NCBI RefSeq assembly: GCF_022965755.1
Contig: NZ_CP095187.1
Location: forward strand, 2,294,001-2,358,000
DNA: 64,000 nt
Direction of reading: 5' to 3'
Source of the DNA: Pseudoxanthomonas sp. F37
Lineage (GTDB): Bacteria; Pseudomonadota; Gammaproteobacteria; Xanthomonadales; Xanthomonadaceae
A program made the position numbers and the translations under genes. Position 1 is the first letter of the stretch, and each line of letters starts with the position of its first letter. Under the pieces are notes generated by a model. That model worked only from the letters and a program-made list of their open reading frames with translations, searched no databases and had not been told where the DNA came from. This document shows positions 8,944 to 18,540 of this stretch, one piece after another.

Positions 8944-10934
8944 TGTTCTCGAAAATCCTGATCGCCAACCGCGGCGAGATCGCCTGCCGCGTCATCCGCA
9001 CCTGCCGGCGACTCGGCATCCGCACCGTCGCGGTCTACTCCGAAGCGGACGCCGATGCCCAGCACGTACGCGCGGCCGACGAGGCCTACCTGATCGGCGG
9101 GCCGCGGCCCGCGGACAGCTACCTGCGCGGCGACGCCGTCATCGCGGCGGCCAAGGACGCCGGCGCGGAGGCCGTCCATCCCGGCTACGGCTTCCTGTCG
9201 GAGAATGCCGACTTCGCCGATGCCGTCGCCGCCGCCGGCCTGGTGTTCATCGGGCCCTCGGGCGCGTCGATGCGCAAGATGGGCAGCAAGGCCGGCGCCA
9301 AGGAACTGATGGCCGCCGCGGGCGTGCCCGTCGTCCCCGGCTACACCGGCGAGGACCAGTCGCCCAACACGCTGGCCCGCGAAGCCGCGCGCATCGGCTT
9401 CCCGCTGATGATCAAGGCCGCCCATGGCGGCGGCGGCAAGGGCATGCGCGTGGTGCACCGGCTGGAGGACTTCATCGCCCAGCTGGAAAGTTGCCAGCGC
9501 GAGGCCGCCAACGCCTTCGGCCGCGACCGCGTGCTGCTGGAGCGCTACGTGGCGTCGCCGCGCCACATCGAGATCCAGGTGTTCGCCGATGCGCACGGCC
9601 ACACGCTGCACCTCAACGAGCGCGAATGCTCGGCCCAGCGCCGCTACCAGAAGGTGCTGGAGGAGTCGCCCTCGCCGTTCCTGACGCCCGCGCTGCGTGC
9701 GGCGATGGGCGAGGCGGCGGTGAAGGCCGCGCAGGCCATCGATTACGTCAATGCCGGCACGGTGGAGTTCATCGTCGATCCCGACGGGCAGTTCTATTTC
9801 ATGGAGATCAACACCCGCCTGCAGGTGGAGCACCCGGTCACCGAGCTGGTCACCGGGCTGGACCTGGTGGAATGGCAGCTGCGCGTGGCCGCCAGCCAAG
9901 CGCTGCCGCTTGCCCAGGACGACATCCGCCAGCAGGGCCACGCGATCGAGGTGCGCCTTTACGCCGAAGACCCGGAGGCCGGCTTCCTGCCCGGATCGGG
10001 CCGGCTGGAACGCCTCGCGCTGCCCGAGGCGTCGCCGGGCGTGCGGATCGATGCCGGCGTGGTGGAAGGCGATACGGTCACCATCTTCTACGACCCGATG
10101 ATCGCCAAACTGATCGTCCACGGCGCAGACCGCATGCAGGCGCTCGCACGCCTGCGCGAGGCCCTGGCGCGGTGCGACATCGCCGGCCCCAAGTCCAACA
10201 TCGCGTTCCTGGAACGGCTGGTGCGGCATCCGGCCGTGGCCGGGGGCTGGATCGACACCGGCTACCTCGACCGCCACCTGGACGAGTTCATGCCCACCCC
10301 GTCACTGGCACCGGCACAGCAGCTCGCGCTGGTGGCCGCAGAACTGCTGTGGCAAGAAGCCAACGCCCGGGTAGCCGCCCGGAGCAGCGGCGAACCGGAT
10401 TCGCCCTGGGCCATCGCCGACGGCTGGCGGCTGGGCCATGCCGGAGCGCGCCCCCTCGCCTTCGCCCACCAGGGGCAGACATGGACGGCGCTGGCGCACG
10501 GCCACGGCGGGCGCTACCGCATCGAACTGGGCGACGGGATGCACGATGTGGAGGACGCCCGCTTGACCGGCGACCTGCTCGGTTTGCGTATCCATGGACA
10601 GGCGCGGCGATTCTGTGTGTCCAGGCACGGCACCCGCCTGACGCTGCACGACGGGGAACAACGCACGGCGGTGGAGACGGTGCCTGCCTACCGGCGCGCG
10701 GAGGTGGGCGAGGCGTCGGGTAGCGGGAAGATCGTCGCACCGATGCCGGGACGCGTGGTGCTGGTCAAGGCGCGGCCCGGCGATGAGGTGGTGGCCGGAC
10801 AGGAGCTGCTGGTGATGGAAGCGATGAAAATGGAACTGGCCGTCAGGGCGTCGCGCGATGGCGTGATCGCCGACGTGCGTGCGGCGGCCGGCGACTTCGT
10901 CGAAGCCGATGCCGTCCTCGTGGCGCTGGAGTGA
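8943..10934 (+). CDS. liuD: Methylcrotonyl-CoA carboxylase alpha subunit (biotin carboxylase plus BCCP)
   Basis: 663 residues. The biotin carboxylase part (residues 1-450) starts KILIANRGEIACRVIRT and has the ATP-grasp glycine loop HGGGGKGMR and the MEINTRLQVEHPVTE active-site segment. A linker (about 455-585) leads to a C-terminal biotinyl domain with the biotinylation site EAMKMEL near residue 628. It carboxylates its own biotin with bicarbonate and ATP and works with the beta subunit encoded at the window start. Length fits MCC alpha (about 660-720). The start overlaps the VOC gene stop (TGATG). Acetyl- or propionyl-CoA carboxylase are alternatives; the liu context decides. Confidence 0.92.
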   Translation: MFSKILIANRGEIACRVIRTCRRLGIRTVAVYSEADADAQHVRAADEAYLIGGPRPADSYLRGDAVIAAAKDAGAEAVHPGYGFLSENADFADAVAAAGLVFIGPSGASMRKMGSKAGAKELMAAAGVPVVPGYTGEDQSPNTLAREAARIGFPLMIKAAHGGGGKGMRVVHRLEDFIAQLESCQREAANAFGRDRVLLERYVASPRHIEIQVFADAHGHTLHLNERECSAQRRYQKVLEESPSPFLTPALRAAMGEAAVKAAQAIDYVNAGTVEFIVDPDGQFYFMEINTRLQVEHPVTELVTGLDLVEWQLRVAASQALPLAQDDIRQQGHAIEVRLYAEDPEAGFLPGSGRLERLALPEASPGVRIDAGVVEGDTVTIFYDPMIAKLIVHGADRMQALARLREALARCDIAGPKSNIAFLERLVRHPAVAGGWIDTGYLDRHLDEFMPTPSLAPAQQLALVAAELLWQEANARVAARSSGEPDSPWAIADGWRLGHAGARPLAFAHQGQTWTALAHGHGGRYRIELGDGMHDVEDARLTGDLLGLRIHGQARRFCVSRHGTRLTLHDGEQRTAVETVPAYRRAEVGEASGSGKIVAPMPGRVVLVKARPGDEVVAGQELLVMEAMKMELAVRASRDGVIADVRAAAGDFVEADAVLVALE

Positions 10935-10941
10935 GGGCCCC

Positions 10942-11559
10942 ATGGCGCCCCTGCGTGCGTGGATCGTCGTGCTGCTGGCGGCCGGCCTGTTGACCGGATG
11001 CGTCATGTTCGAACAAGCCCCGGCCCCGCTGACCTGCGACCCGGCCCTGGTCGGACGCTGGATTCCCCTGCCCGACAGCCCGCAGGATCGCGTGCCGCTG
11101 GGCAAGGACGATTACGCCGAAGTCGACGCGGCCTGCCATGTTCGCCTGCGCGACGACAATCGCCGGGACGAGCCCGGCTTCGACGCGCTGGGCTTCGAGG
11201 TGGACGGCGAACGCTACCTCGCCCTGGGCTTCAAGGAACTGGAAGGCCTGTTCGGTACCGGCCAGGCCGCCGCGCCGCCGATACCCAAAGGCATGCCCGC
11301 GGGCGCCGTCACGTTGCTGAAATACCGCATCCGCGACGATACGCTGCAGGTCGCGATGCTCGACACGGTCACCATCATGCAGCAGGTCCAACAGGGCACC
11401 CTGAAGGCCCGCGAGGCGGACGCCAGTACCTACCTGTTCGAAGGCGGCCCCGCGCAGCTGCGCGAGCTGCTGCGCGAACATCCGGACCTGTTCGACGCCT
11501 TCGACGGCACCTCGAAGACCTTGCGCATGCGGCGCGCGAAGCCGGGAAAGCGCCCGTGA
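10942..11559 (+). CDS. Hypothetical lipoprotein in liu operon
   Basis: 205 residues. The start at 10942 gives a lipoprotein signal peptide with the lipobox LLTGC (cysteine about residue 21). The mature protein has no cysteine-rich or repeat pattern; it includes WIPLPDSPQDR early and a C-terminal TYLFEGGPAQLRELLREHPDLFDAF segment, suggesting a cell-envelope lipoprotein of Xanthomonadaceae without known function. It starts 7 bases after liuD and the liuE GTG overlaps its stop, so it is translated with the leucine genes. Its role there is unknown. Confidence 0.7.
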   Translation: MAPLRAWIVVLLAAGLLTGCVMFEQAPAPLTCDPALVGRWIPLPDSPQDRVPLGKDDYAEVDAACHVRLRDDNRRDEPGFDALGFEVDGERYLALGFKELEGLFGTGQAAAPPIPKGMPAGAVTLLKYRIRDDTLQVAMLDTVTIMQQVQQGTLKAREADASTYLFEGGPAQLRELLREHPDLFDAFDGTSKTLRMRRAKPGKRP

Positions 11560-12476
11560 ACGCACCCGCCCTCCCGCCGGCCGACGACTTCGTGCGCATT
11601 GTCGAGGTCGGGCCTCGCGACGGCCTGCAGAACGAGAAGGTGCAGGTGGCCACCGCCGACAAGGTGGAGCTGATCGACCGCCTGTCGCGTACCGGCCTGC
11701 TGACCATCGAGGCTACCAGCTTCGTCAGTCCCAAATGGGTGCCCCAGCTGGCCGATGCGGCCGAGGTGTTCTCGGCCATCCGGCGGCGGCCGGGCACGGC
11801 GTACCCGGTGCTGGTGCCGAACGAGACAGGCTACGACCGTGCACGCGCCGTGGGCGTGGAGGAAGTGGCGGTGTTCACCGCCGCGTCCGAAGCCTTCAAC
11901 CGGAAGAACATCAACGCCTCCATCGACGAATCCATCGAGCGTTTCCGCCCCGTGCTGGCACGCGCCGCCGCCGATGGCGTGAAAGTCCGCGGCTATGTCT
12001 CCACCGTGCTCGGCTGCCCCTACCAGGGCGAGGTGCCGCTGGCCGACGTGGTGCGCGTGGCGAAACAGCTGCATGCCCTGGGCTGCTATGAGATCTCGCT
12101 GGGCGACACCATCGGCGTGGGTACCCCGCGCAAGGCGGCCGAGATGCTGAAGGCGGTCGCATCCGAGGTGCCCCTGCCGGCACTGGCCGTGCATTTCCAC
12201 GACACCTACGGCCAGGCGCTGGCCAACCTGCTGGCCTGCCTGGACGCGGGCGTGCGCGTGGCCGATGCCGCGGTCTCCGGCGCCGGCGGATGCCCCTACG
12301 CGAAGGGCGCCAGCGGCAACGTCGCCACGGAGGACGTGGTCTACCTGCTGCACGGCCAGGGCCTGCGCACCGGCGTGGACCTGGACCTGCTGGCCGACAC
12401 CGGTCGCTGGCTGGCGTCCCGGCTGGGCCGCGAGACCGGCAGTCGCGTCGGCAAGGCGCTGGCGGCCGCCACATGA
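11556..12476 (+). CDS. liuE: Hydroxymethylglutaryl-CoA lyase
   Basis: 306 residues with a GTG start overlapping the upstream stop (GTGA). The TIM-barrel of the DRE metallolyase family is clear: VEVGPRDGLQNEK near the N terminus, LGDTIGVGTP in the middle, HFHDTYGQALAN with the metal-binding histidines, and the HMG-CoA lyase signature GAGGCPYAKGASGNVATED near residue 250 with its catalytic cysteine. It splits HMG-CoA into acetyl-CoA and acetoacetate, the last step of leucine degradation. The next gene overlaps its stop (ATGA). Confidence 0.94.
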   Translation: MNAPALPPADDFVRIVEVGPRDGLQNEKVQVATADKVELIDRLSRTGLLTIEATSFVSPKWVPQLADAAEVFSAIRRRPGTAYPVLVPNETGYDRARAVGVEEVAVFTAASEAFNRKNINASIDESIERFRPVLARAAADGVKVRGYVSTVLGCPYQGEVPLADVVRVAKQLHALGCYEISLGDTIGVGTPRKAAEMLKAVASEVPLPALAVHFHDTYGQALANLLACLDAGVRVADAAVSGAGGCPYAKGASGNVATEDVVYLLHGQGLRTGVDLDLLADTGRWLASRLGRETGSRVGKALAAAT

Positions 12477-15037
12477 ACCATGACGCGGCCAGCGGAGGTC
12501 TCGACCTGCCGGCGCTCGTCGCCGCGCTGGAGCGCGCTGCCGCCGAACGCGGCCCCGATGACGCCACCGCCCTGCTCCTGCGTCAGGCACGCGATGCCCT
12601 GCTCGCCAAGCAGTACGAAGCCGACACCGAACGTTCGCGCTACCGCAACCTGTTCGACGCGGTACCCGACCCGGTCAGCATCATCGCCGAGGACGGCACG
12701 GTGCTGGACCTCAACAAGGCCGGCATGCTGGCCTACCAGCGGCCGCGCGAGGAGATCGTCGGGCGCAACATCAACGTACTCAATCCGGACCTGCCGCGCG
12801 ACCACCTGGTGCCGGTGTGGGAAACACTGAACCGCGGCGAGACCTACGTCATCGAAGTCACCAACATGCGGGGCGACGGCACGCGGTTCCCGGTGGAAGT
12901 GCATTCGGCCAACATCAACTTCGACGGGCGCAAGAGCATCGTCGCCGTCGCGCGCGACATCAGCAGCCGGCGGCTCGCGGAAATGCGCTACCGCGAGCTG
13001 ATGGAAACCATCGACAAAGGGATCGTGGTCAACAACCGCGAGCTGGTGGTGCAGTATTGCAATGGCGCGGCCATGCGCATCTTCGGCATCCGCGAGGACC
13101 AGCGCGTCGGCCAGGAACTGGCCCTGGACCACTGGCACATCGTCGACGAGCACGGGCGCGAGATGCAGCGCCACGAGCTGCCCGCGCAGCGGGCGCTGGA
13201 TACCGGGCAGATGGTGGAAAGCGTGCTGCTGGGCATGTACCACCGCGAACGCAAGCACCTGATCTGGTTGACCGCCACTTCGGTGCCGCAGTTCGCTCCC
13301 GGCGAAAGCCGCCCGTCGCAGGTGACCACGCTGTTCAGCGACGTCACCGAACTCAAGCGCGACAGCGCGCTGTTCGACCGCGCCCAGTCGCTGGCCCACA
13401 TCGGCGGCTGGGAATGGGACATCGGCCGCGACCGTGTCTACCTGACCGACGAAGCCCAGCGCATCCTCGGCGCGGCGCGCCCGCTGGTGACGCTGGACGA
13501 CGTGCTGTCCTGCCTGCGCGAATCCGACCGCCGCCGCCTGCGTGGCGCGCTGGACCTGATCACCGCCGGCGGCCAGGGCTTCGACCTGGAACTGCAGGGC
13601 ACCCAGGCCGACGGACATCCGTTCTGGATCCGGGTGATCGGCGACGCCGAACCCGGCGATCCGGGCGCCTCGCGCATCACCGGCACCATGCAGGACATTT
13701 CGCAGGACAAGCAGGCCGAGGAGACGCTGCGCATCCAGGCGCGCACCGATCCCCTGACCGGGCTGATGAACCGCGACGCCGTACTGACCGAACTGGGGAT
13801 GCGCCTGGCCGATCCCGAACGCGCGCAGGTGGCGGTGCTCTACATCGACCTGGATCGCTTCAAGATGGTCAACGACGTGCTGGGGCACAACGCCGGCGAC
13901 GAACTGCTGGTGCAGGCCTCGGACCGCATCCGCGGCGCGGTGGGCACCGACGGCATGATCGCGCGCTTCGGCGGCGACGAGTTCCTGGTGATCTGCGATG
14001 CCGGCGAGGACCCCCTTCTGCCGGAAAAGCTGGCGCACGCGGTGCTGGGGGCCTTCGCCGACGCATTCCGCTTCGGCAAGGACGAGTTCGCCATCACCGC
14101 CAGCATCGGCCTGGCGGTCTCGCCCCGCGACGGCCTGCGCCCGCAGCAGCTGATCCAGAACGCCGACATCGCCATGTACGACAGCAAGCATCGCGCGCGC
14201 AACGGCTGGCAGAGCTTCACCCAGGAACTGGCGCAGCGCCAGCAGGACCGCCTGCAGATCGAGACCCAGCTGCGACGGGCGGTGGACAACGAGGAGTTCC
14301 GGCTGGTCTACCAACCCCAGGTGGACCTGCGCAACGGCCGCATCATCGCCGGCGAGGCGCTGATCCGCTGGCAGAACCACCAGTTGGGCGAACTGCGGCC
14401 GGACGTGTTCATCAGCCATGCGGAGACGACCGGCGACATCGTGCGCATCGGCAGCTGGGTGCTGCGCGAAGCCTGTCGCCAGGTGGCGGCGTGGCGCGAC
14501 CAGGGGCTGGGCATCGTGCGGGTGGCGGTGAACGTGTCGTACCGCCAGTTCGCCGGCGACGACCTCGCCGACCGCGTGCGCGCGATCCTCACCGAGTTCG
14601 ACCTGCCCGGCGCGGCGCTGGAGCTGGAATTCACCGAGCGGGTGCTGATCGAGGACGCCCCGGCCACGCTGCGCACCTTCGCCGACCTGCGCCAGTTGGG
14701 CGTGATGCTGACCATCGACGACTTCGGCGAGGGCTACAGCGCGCTGAACTACCTGCGCCGCCTGCCCATCCACGGCCTGAAGCTCAGCCCGCTGTTCACC
14801 GAGGGCGTGCCCAACAACCGCTCGGACGTGGCCGTCTGCCAGGCCGTCTCGGCCATCGCCCGCAGCCTGGGACTGGGACTGGTGGCCGAAGGCGTCGAGT
14901 CCGAGGCACAGCGACAGTTCCTGCTGAATCTCGGCGTCCCCGTCGGCCAGGGCTTCCTGTTCGCGCCCGGCCTGTCGCCGGACGAATTCGCGCGGCGGCT
15001 GGCCGACAGCCCGCTGGAGCGGGCGCTGCACGCCTGA
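12473..15037 (+). CDS. PAS-GGDEF-EAL cyclic di-GMP signalling protein
   Basis: 854 residues from the ATG overlapping the liuE stop. No membrane segment. An N-terminal helix is followed by PAS-like sensor domains (about residues 55-165, 175-295 and 305-415, the last with AHIGGWEWD, a PAC-type start). GGDEF follows (active-site ARFGGDEF near 500), then EAL (GEALIRWQ near 627, DDFGEGYS near 748, VAEGVES near 800). Both catalytic signatures are intact; in the EAL domain the usual KID element reads KLS, so the aspartate is missing and phosphodiesterase activity may be weakened. A soluble protein that makes or breaks c-di-GMP in response to a ligand. Its coupling to leucine genes is unexplained. 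Confidence 0.9.
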   Translation: MNHDAASGGLDLPALVAALERAAAERGPDDATALLLRQARDALLAKQYEADTERSRYRNLFDAVPDPVSIIAEDGTVLDLNKAGMLAYQRPREEIVGRNINVLNPDLPRDHLVPVWETLNRGETYVIEVTNMRGDGTRFPVEVHSANINFDGRKSIVAVARDISSRRLAEMRYRELMETIDKGIVVNNRELVVQYCNGAAMRIFGIREDQRVGQELALDHWHIVDEHGREMQRHELPAQRALDTGQMVESVLLGMYHRERKHLIWLTATSVPQFAPGESRPSQVTTLFSDVTELKRDSALFDRAQSLAHIGGWEWDIGRDRVYLTDEAQRILGAARPLVTLDDVLSCLRESDRRRLRGALDLITAGGQGFDLELQGTQADGHPFWIRVIGDAEPGDPGASRITGTMQDISQDKQAEETLRIQARTDPLTGLMNRDAVLTELGMRLADPERAQVAVLYIDLDRFKMVNDVLGHNAGDELLVQASDRIRGAVGTDGMIARFGGDEFLVICDAGEDPLLPEKLAHAVLGAFADAFRFGKDEFAITASIGLAVSPRDGLRPQQLIQNADIAMYDSKHRARNGWQSFTQELAQRQQDRLQIETQLRRAVDNEEFRLVYQPQVDLRNGRIIAGEALIRWQNHQLGELRPDVFISHAETTGDIVRIGSWVLREACRQVAAWRDQGLGIVRVAVNVSYRQFAGDDLADRVRAILTEFDLPGAALELEFTERVLIEDAPATLRTFADLRQLGVMLTIDDFGEGYSALNYLRRLPIHGLKLSPLFTEGVPNNRSDVAVCQAVSAIARSLGLGLVAEGVESEAQRQFLLNLGVPVGQGFLFAPGLSPDEFARRLADSPLERALHA

Positions 15038-15051
15038 ACGGCGTGATCCCT

Positions 15052-15196
15052 GTAGGAGCGACGTGAGTCGCAACCGGAGACCTCGAACTCCCCACGTCCT
15101 CTCCCGTGGATTGCAAAGCTTCACCTCGCAGGCGCAGCGCGCCGACCCGTCACCCAGCCTGCCCTGGTGTGCGGTCGCGAATCACGTCGCTCCTAC
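15052..15196 (+). repeat. GTAG-type palindromic repeat pair 1
   Basis: GTAGGAGCGACGTGAGTCGC at 15052 and its near reverse complement at 15173-15196 (ending CGTCGCTCCTAC) enclose about 97 bases between the signalling gene and the SDR gene. Each unit is a short hairpin beginning GTAG. It matches the general form of the GTAG (SMAG/REP) repeats of Stenotrophomonas and relatives. Confidence 0.75.
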
Positions 15197-15231
15197 ACCT
15201 GGTTCATGGCACCGCCGCCTCCGCCATCGCG

Positions 15232-15237
15232 TAAAAT
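15232..15237 (+). promoter_or_regulatory. Candidate -10 element for SDR gene
   Basis: TAAAAT lies 28 bases before the chosen SDR start, with a purine start point a few bases on. It is the only AT-rich hexamer in this GC-rich spacer. No clear -35 is seen. Confidence 0.4.
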
Positions 15238-15265
15238 GCCGGCTTTTCCGCAGCAGGTCCGCCGC

Positions 15266-16036
15266 ATGCAGCTTTCCGATACCCGTGCCGTCATCACCGG
15301 CGGCGTCTCCGGCCTGGGGCTGGCCGTCGCCCGCCATCTCGTCGCCCACGGCGGCAAGGCCGCGCTGTTCGACGTCAACGACGACAAGGGCGCGGCGGCG
15401 GTCGCCGAGCTCGGCCAGGCCAACGTCCGTTACTTCCGCACCGACGTGACCGATGAGGCCGGCGTGGCCGCCAACATCGCCGCGGCGAAGGACGCCCTGG
15501 GCGGGCTGAATGCCGCGATCAACTGCGCCGGCATCCTGGGCGCCGGCCGGGTGCTGGGCAAGGAGGCGCCGATGCCGCTGTCGACGTTCCAGACCACGGT
15601 GATGGTCAACCTGGTGGGCAGCTTCAACGTGGCCAAGGCCGCCGCCGACCTCATGCAGCACAACGCGCCGAACGGCGACGGCGAGCGTGGCGTGATCGTC
15701 AACACCGCCAGCGTGGCCGCGTACGAAGGCCAGATCGGCCAGGCCGCCTATTCGGCATCGAAGGGCGGCGTGGTGGGCATGACCCTGCCGATGGCGCGCG
15801 AACTGTCGCGCTTCGGCATCCGCGTGATGACGGTGGCCCCGGGCATCTTCTGGACGCCGATGGTCGATGGCATGCCGGAGGCCGTGCAGCAATCGCTCAG
15901 CGCCTCGATCCCCTTCCCGTCCCGCCTGGGCAAGCCGGAAGAATTCGCCGACCTGGTCGCCTACATCCTGGGCAACGCCTACCTCAACGGCGAGACCATC
16001 CGCCTGGATGGCGCGGTGCGTCTGGCACCGAAATGA
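15266..16036 (+). CDS. SDR-family 3-hydroxyacyl-CoA dehydrogenase (type II-like)
   Basis: 256 residues from the ATG at 15266; earlier in-frame ATGs fall inside or before the promoter-like element. Classical short-chain dehydrogenase: NAD-binding ITGGVSGLGLAVA (residues 9-21), NCAGILG, catalytic Ser in NTASVAAYEGQ and the YSASK motif (Tyr and Lys). The aspartate in FDVNDD after strand 2 favours NAD over NADP. The motif set and the GERGVIVNTAS context match 17-beta-HSD10-like 3-hydroxyacyl-CoA (or 2-methyl-3-hydroxybutyryl-CoA) dehydrogenases, which fits branched-chain acyl-CoA breakdown near the liu genes. The exact substrate is inferred. Confidence 0.82.
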   Translation: MQLSDTRAVITGGVSGLGLAVARHLVAHGGKAALFDVNDDKGAAAVAELGQANVRYFRTDVTDEAGVAANIAAAKDALGGLNAAINCAGILGAGRVLGKEAPMPLSTFQTTVMVNLVGSFNVAKAAADLMQHNAPNGDGERGVIVNTASVAAYEGQIGQAAYSASKGGVVGMTLPMARELSRFGIRVMTVAPGIFWTPMVDGMPEAVQQSLSASIPFPSRLGKPEEFADLVAYILGNAYLNGETIRLDGAVRLAPK

Positions 16037-16040
16037 ACCC

Positions 16041-16114
16041 GTAGGAGCGGGCCATGCCCGCGATGCTTTCCGCCGCGATGCCAGAAGAGCATCGCGGGCA
16101 TGGCCCGCTCCTAC
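16041..16114 (+). repeat. GTAG-type palindromic repeat pair 2
   Basis: A head-to-head dimer: GTAGGAGCGGGCCATGCCCG at 16041 and its inverse ending CCCGCTCCTAC at 16114, with the sub-element GCGATGC/GCATCGC. The arms pair over about 30 bases. It fills the space between the SDR gene and efpL and could act as a terminator or mRNA stabiliser. Confidence 0.8.
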
Positions 16115-16147
16115 GACCCTCTTCTTCCCCTGTCCACGGTCATCACC

Positions 16148-16714
16148 ATGAAAGCTTTCGAGATCAAGAAGGGCAACGTCGTCGAACACAACGGCGGCGT
16201 GTACCAGATCCGCGACATCGAGCGCAGCTCGCCGCAGGGCCGCGGCGGCAACGTGCGCTTCCGTTTCATCATGTACAGCGTGCCGGGCGGCAACAAGCTG
16301 GACGCCAGCTTCGACGCCGACGACAGCCTGACCGAAGTGGAACTGCTGCGCCGCCAGGCCACGTATTCGTACAAGGATGGCGATGCGTTCGTGTTCCTGG
16401 ACGATGAGGACTACACGCCGTACACGCTGGACGCGAACGTCATCGGCGACGACGCCGGTTACATTACCGACGGCCTGAGCGGCTGCTACGTGCAGGTGAT
16501 CGACGAACTGCCGGTCGCGCTGCAGCTTCCGCAGCACGTGACCCTGGAAGTGGTGGAAACGCCGCCGGAACTGAAGGGCGGTACCGCCACCAAGCGGCCG
16601 AAGCCGGCCAGGCTCAGCACCGGCCTGGAAATCATGGTGCCGGAGTACATCACCACCGGCGAGCGCATCCTGGTCAACACGACCACGGGCGAATTCGGCG
16701 GCCGCGCCGACTGA
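16148..16714 (+). CDS. efpL: Elongation factor P-like protein EfpL (YeiP)
   Basis: 188 residues from ATG 16148; the upstream in-frame ATG at 16100 lies in the palindromic repeat. Three EF-P-type domains: a KOW-like N domain (residues 1-65), and two OB domains, ending with the conserved [24 protein letters not shown] tail of the EF-P family. Loop between strands 3 and 4 reads SSPQGRGGN, so the tip has arginine (Arg32) rather than the modified lysine or rhamnosylated arginine of EF-P and the loop is extended, as in EfpL/YeiP. It relieves ribosome stalling at difficult motifs such as polyproline without needing modification. Single gene, own transcription likely. Confidence 0.92.
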   Translation: MKAFEIKKGNVVEHNGGVYQIRDIERSSPQGRGGNVRFRFIMYSVPGGNKLDASFDADDSLTEVELLRRQATYSYKDGDAFVFLDDEDYTPYTLDANVIGDDAGYITDGLSGCYVQVIDELPVALQLPQHVTLEVVETPPELKGGTATKRPKPARLSTGLEIMVPEYITTGERILVNTTTGEFGGRAD

Positions 16715-16719
16715 CACCG

Positions 16720-18540
16720 CTACGACGCGCCTGCGGCAAGGGCCCGCAGGCGCGCGCCGATCGTCTCCAGGTTGGCCCCGATGCCGCGCAGGGCCTCGCG
16801 CTGGTCCTCGGGAAGCCAGCGTTCCAGGTCCCGGCGCAGCGATGCGTCTTGGCTGCGCAATCGCGCCACCCTCGCCTGCGCTTCGGCGACGATGCGCGCG
16901 CGCTCGGCGGATTGCGGCAATCCATAGCCCTCTCCCGCCAGTTCGGCGGGCCGGCTGACGAAGCCGGTATCCCCCAGCCATGCCTTCAGCGCTTCCAGCG
17001 CAGCCGCCGCACCGTCGGGCACGTCGTTCCCGAGGTAGCGCCGTTTGAGTTCATCGCGCAGCAGGAGCTGCTGCCGGCGCTGCGCCGCATTCTCCAGCAC
17101 CAGCAGGGCCGCGCTCGCCTTCAGGTCCGCCTGTGGCAACCAGCGCGCGCGCTCGCCTGGCGGCAGCGCCAGCCACGCCCGGGCGTCCCGTTGCGGCAGC
17201 GCCAGCGCCTCCCGCGCGACGGCGAACAGGGCCTCGTAGCGCGCACTCGCCGGTTCGAAGTAGTACCCCAGGCGGCGGGCCTCATCCGCGTCGGCGAGCG
17301 GACGACGATCGGCGATGCCTTCCCGCTCCAGCTTCCGCAGCAGCCCGGTGGGCGTGATGCTGGCCAACGAGGCGTCCGCGAGGCGGGGGACGCCGTCGTG
17401 CAGCAGCTTCCAGGTCTCCACCGCGCAGTTGTTGCCGATGAAGTAGTAGCGTCCGTCGTAGCTCCAGTGCAGCTGCGCGGCGCGCTCCAGCAGCGATGCG
17501 ATTTCGTGCTTCTGCAGCCGCAACGGTATGGACTGCAGGCCACGCAGCTCGACCCGGGTGTACTCCTCGATCACCTGGTCCAGCGGCAGCAGGAACAGGC
17601 GCGAGGGATACGAGCCGGTCAGCCCGCGCCAGCCGGAAATCTGCACGTCGCCGACGAAGGCGCGGAACGACAGCACGCGATGATGGGCCAGGTCCAGCCT
17701 GCATCCGGGCCCCGGCACGCGTCCGGGTGCGCACACCACCAGCCGCAGCATGCTGTGTCCCCAGCGGCTCATCGCCTGGGTGTTGCCTTCGGCCAGCAGG
17801 TAGTCCACCTCGTAGACGCGGGCGGGATCCAGCGCCAGCAACGAGGCCTCGCCCGCCTCGGCATCCACGTCCAGGAACGGCAGTCCGGGCGCGCAGGCCT
17901 GCGTCGGCACCGGCACGCCGAAGTGGGCCGAGAAATGGCGATGCAGCGCCGGGCGCCGACACCCGTAGGTGGGGTCGAGCACGAAATGCTCCAGGTTCAC
18001 CGCCACGTATTCGGACGGACGCCGCAGCTCGTACGGATCGGGCGTACGCCCGACGAAGTCGTTGCGGGAACGACGCCCCGCGAGGGCGAACACACTGTGC
18101 TGCCATCCCGCCAGATCGCGCAGGCGCGCATCGCCGGACAGGGCGTTGCGCTGCGCACGGTCGTAGGCGTGGGCCAGTTCGTGCACCAGCGCATGGCGGA
18201 CAGCGCGCCGCGGCTCGTCTTCCGTCGCCACGGGATCGCGGGCCCGCCACGCCTCCAGCAGGCGGCGCGGCAGCAGGATGCGGTCGCCGACCCGGCGGCC
18301 GGCGACATGCGCGGGCAGGCCGTCCCGCCATTCCAGGACCAGCCCGGCGGGCAAGCCGTCACGCCATGCCTGCGGCAGACGCGGCAGCACATCGTCCACC
18401 AGCGCCTGCGTCGCGGCGATGTCTTCCGTGGCCAGATGCGTGGGATCGATCTCGAGCGCGGTCGCCGTCGCCACCGGACCCAGCCACGCCCACAGCAGGA
18501 GCGCGGCGATGCGCCGGCCCCGGGGCCGACGCAGGTGCAT
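16720..18540 (-). CDS. Exported DUF4105-type protein with HELAH motif
   Basis: 606 residues from ATG 18540, which overlaps the stop of the gene before it (ATGA). A signal peptide (ALLLWAWLGPVATATALE) targets it out of the cytoplasm. The N-terminal domain (about 30-250) has VHELAHAYD, an HExxH zinc-protease-like motif. The middle (about 255-430) has the DUF4105 features WGHSMLRLVVC, YFIGNNCAVETWK and the Asn-Cys catalytic-type pair seen in membrane-lipid or peptide-type hydrolases. The C terminus is helical. It probably acts in the periplasm or at the outer membrane; substrate unknown. It forms a pair with the DUF2388-like gene. Confidence 0.75.
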   Translation of the reverse strand: MHLRRPRGRRIAALLLWAWLGPVATATALEIDPTHLATEDIAATQALVDDVLPRLPQAWRDGLPAGLVLEWRDGLPAHVAGRRVGDRILLPRRLLEAWRARDPVATEDEPRRAVRHALVHELAHAYDRAQRNALSGDARLRDLAGWQHSVFALAGRRSRNDFVGRTPDPYELRRPSEYVAVNLEHFVLDPTYGCRRPALHRHFSAHFGVPVPTQACAPGLPFLDVDAEAGEASLLALDPARVYEVDYLLAEGNTQAMSRWGHSMLRLVVCAPGRVPGPGCRLDLAHHRVLSFRAFVGDVQISGWRGLTGSYPSRLFLLPLDQVIEEYTRVELRGLQSIPLRLQKHEIASLLERAAQLHWSYDGRYYFIGNNCAVETWKLLHDGVPRLADASLASITPTGLLRKLEREGIADRRPLADADEARRLGYYFEPASARYEALFAVAREALALPQRDARAWLALPPGERARWLPQADLKASAALLVLENAAQRRQQLLLRDELKRRYLGNDVPDGAAAALEALKAWLGDTGFVSRPAELAGEGYGLPQSAERARIVAEAQARVARLRSQDASLRRDLERWLPEDQREALRGIGANLETIGARLRALAAGAS

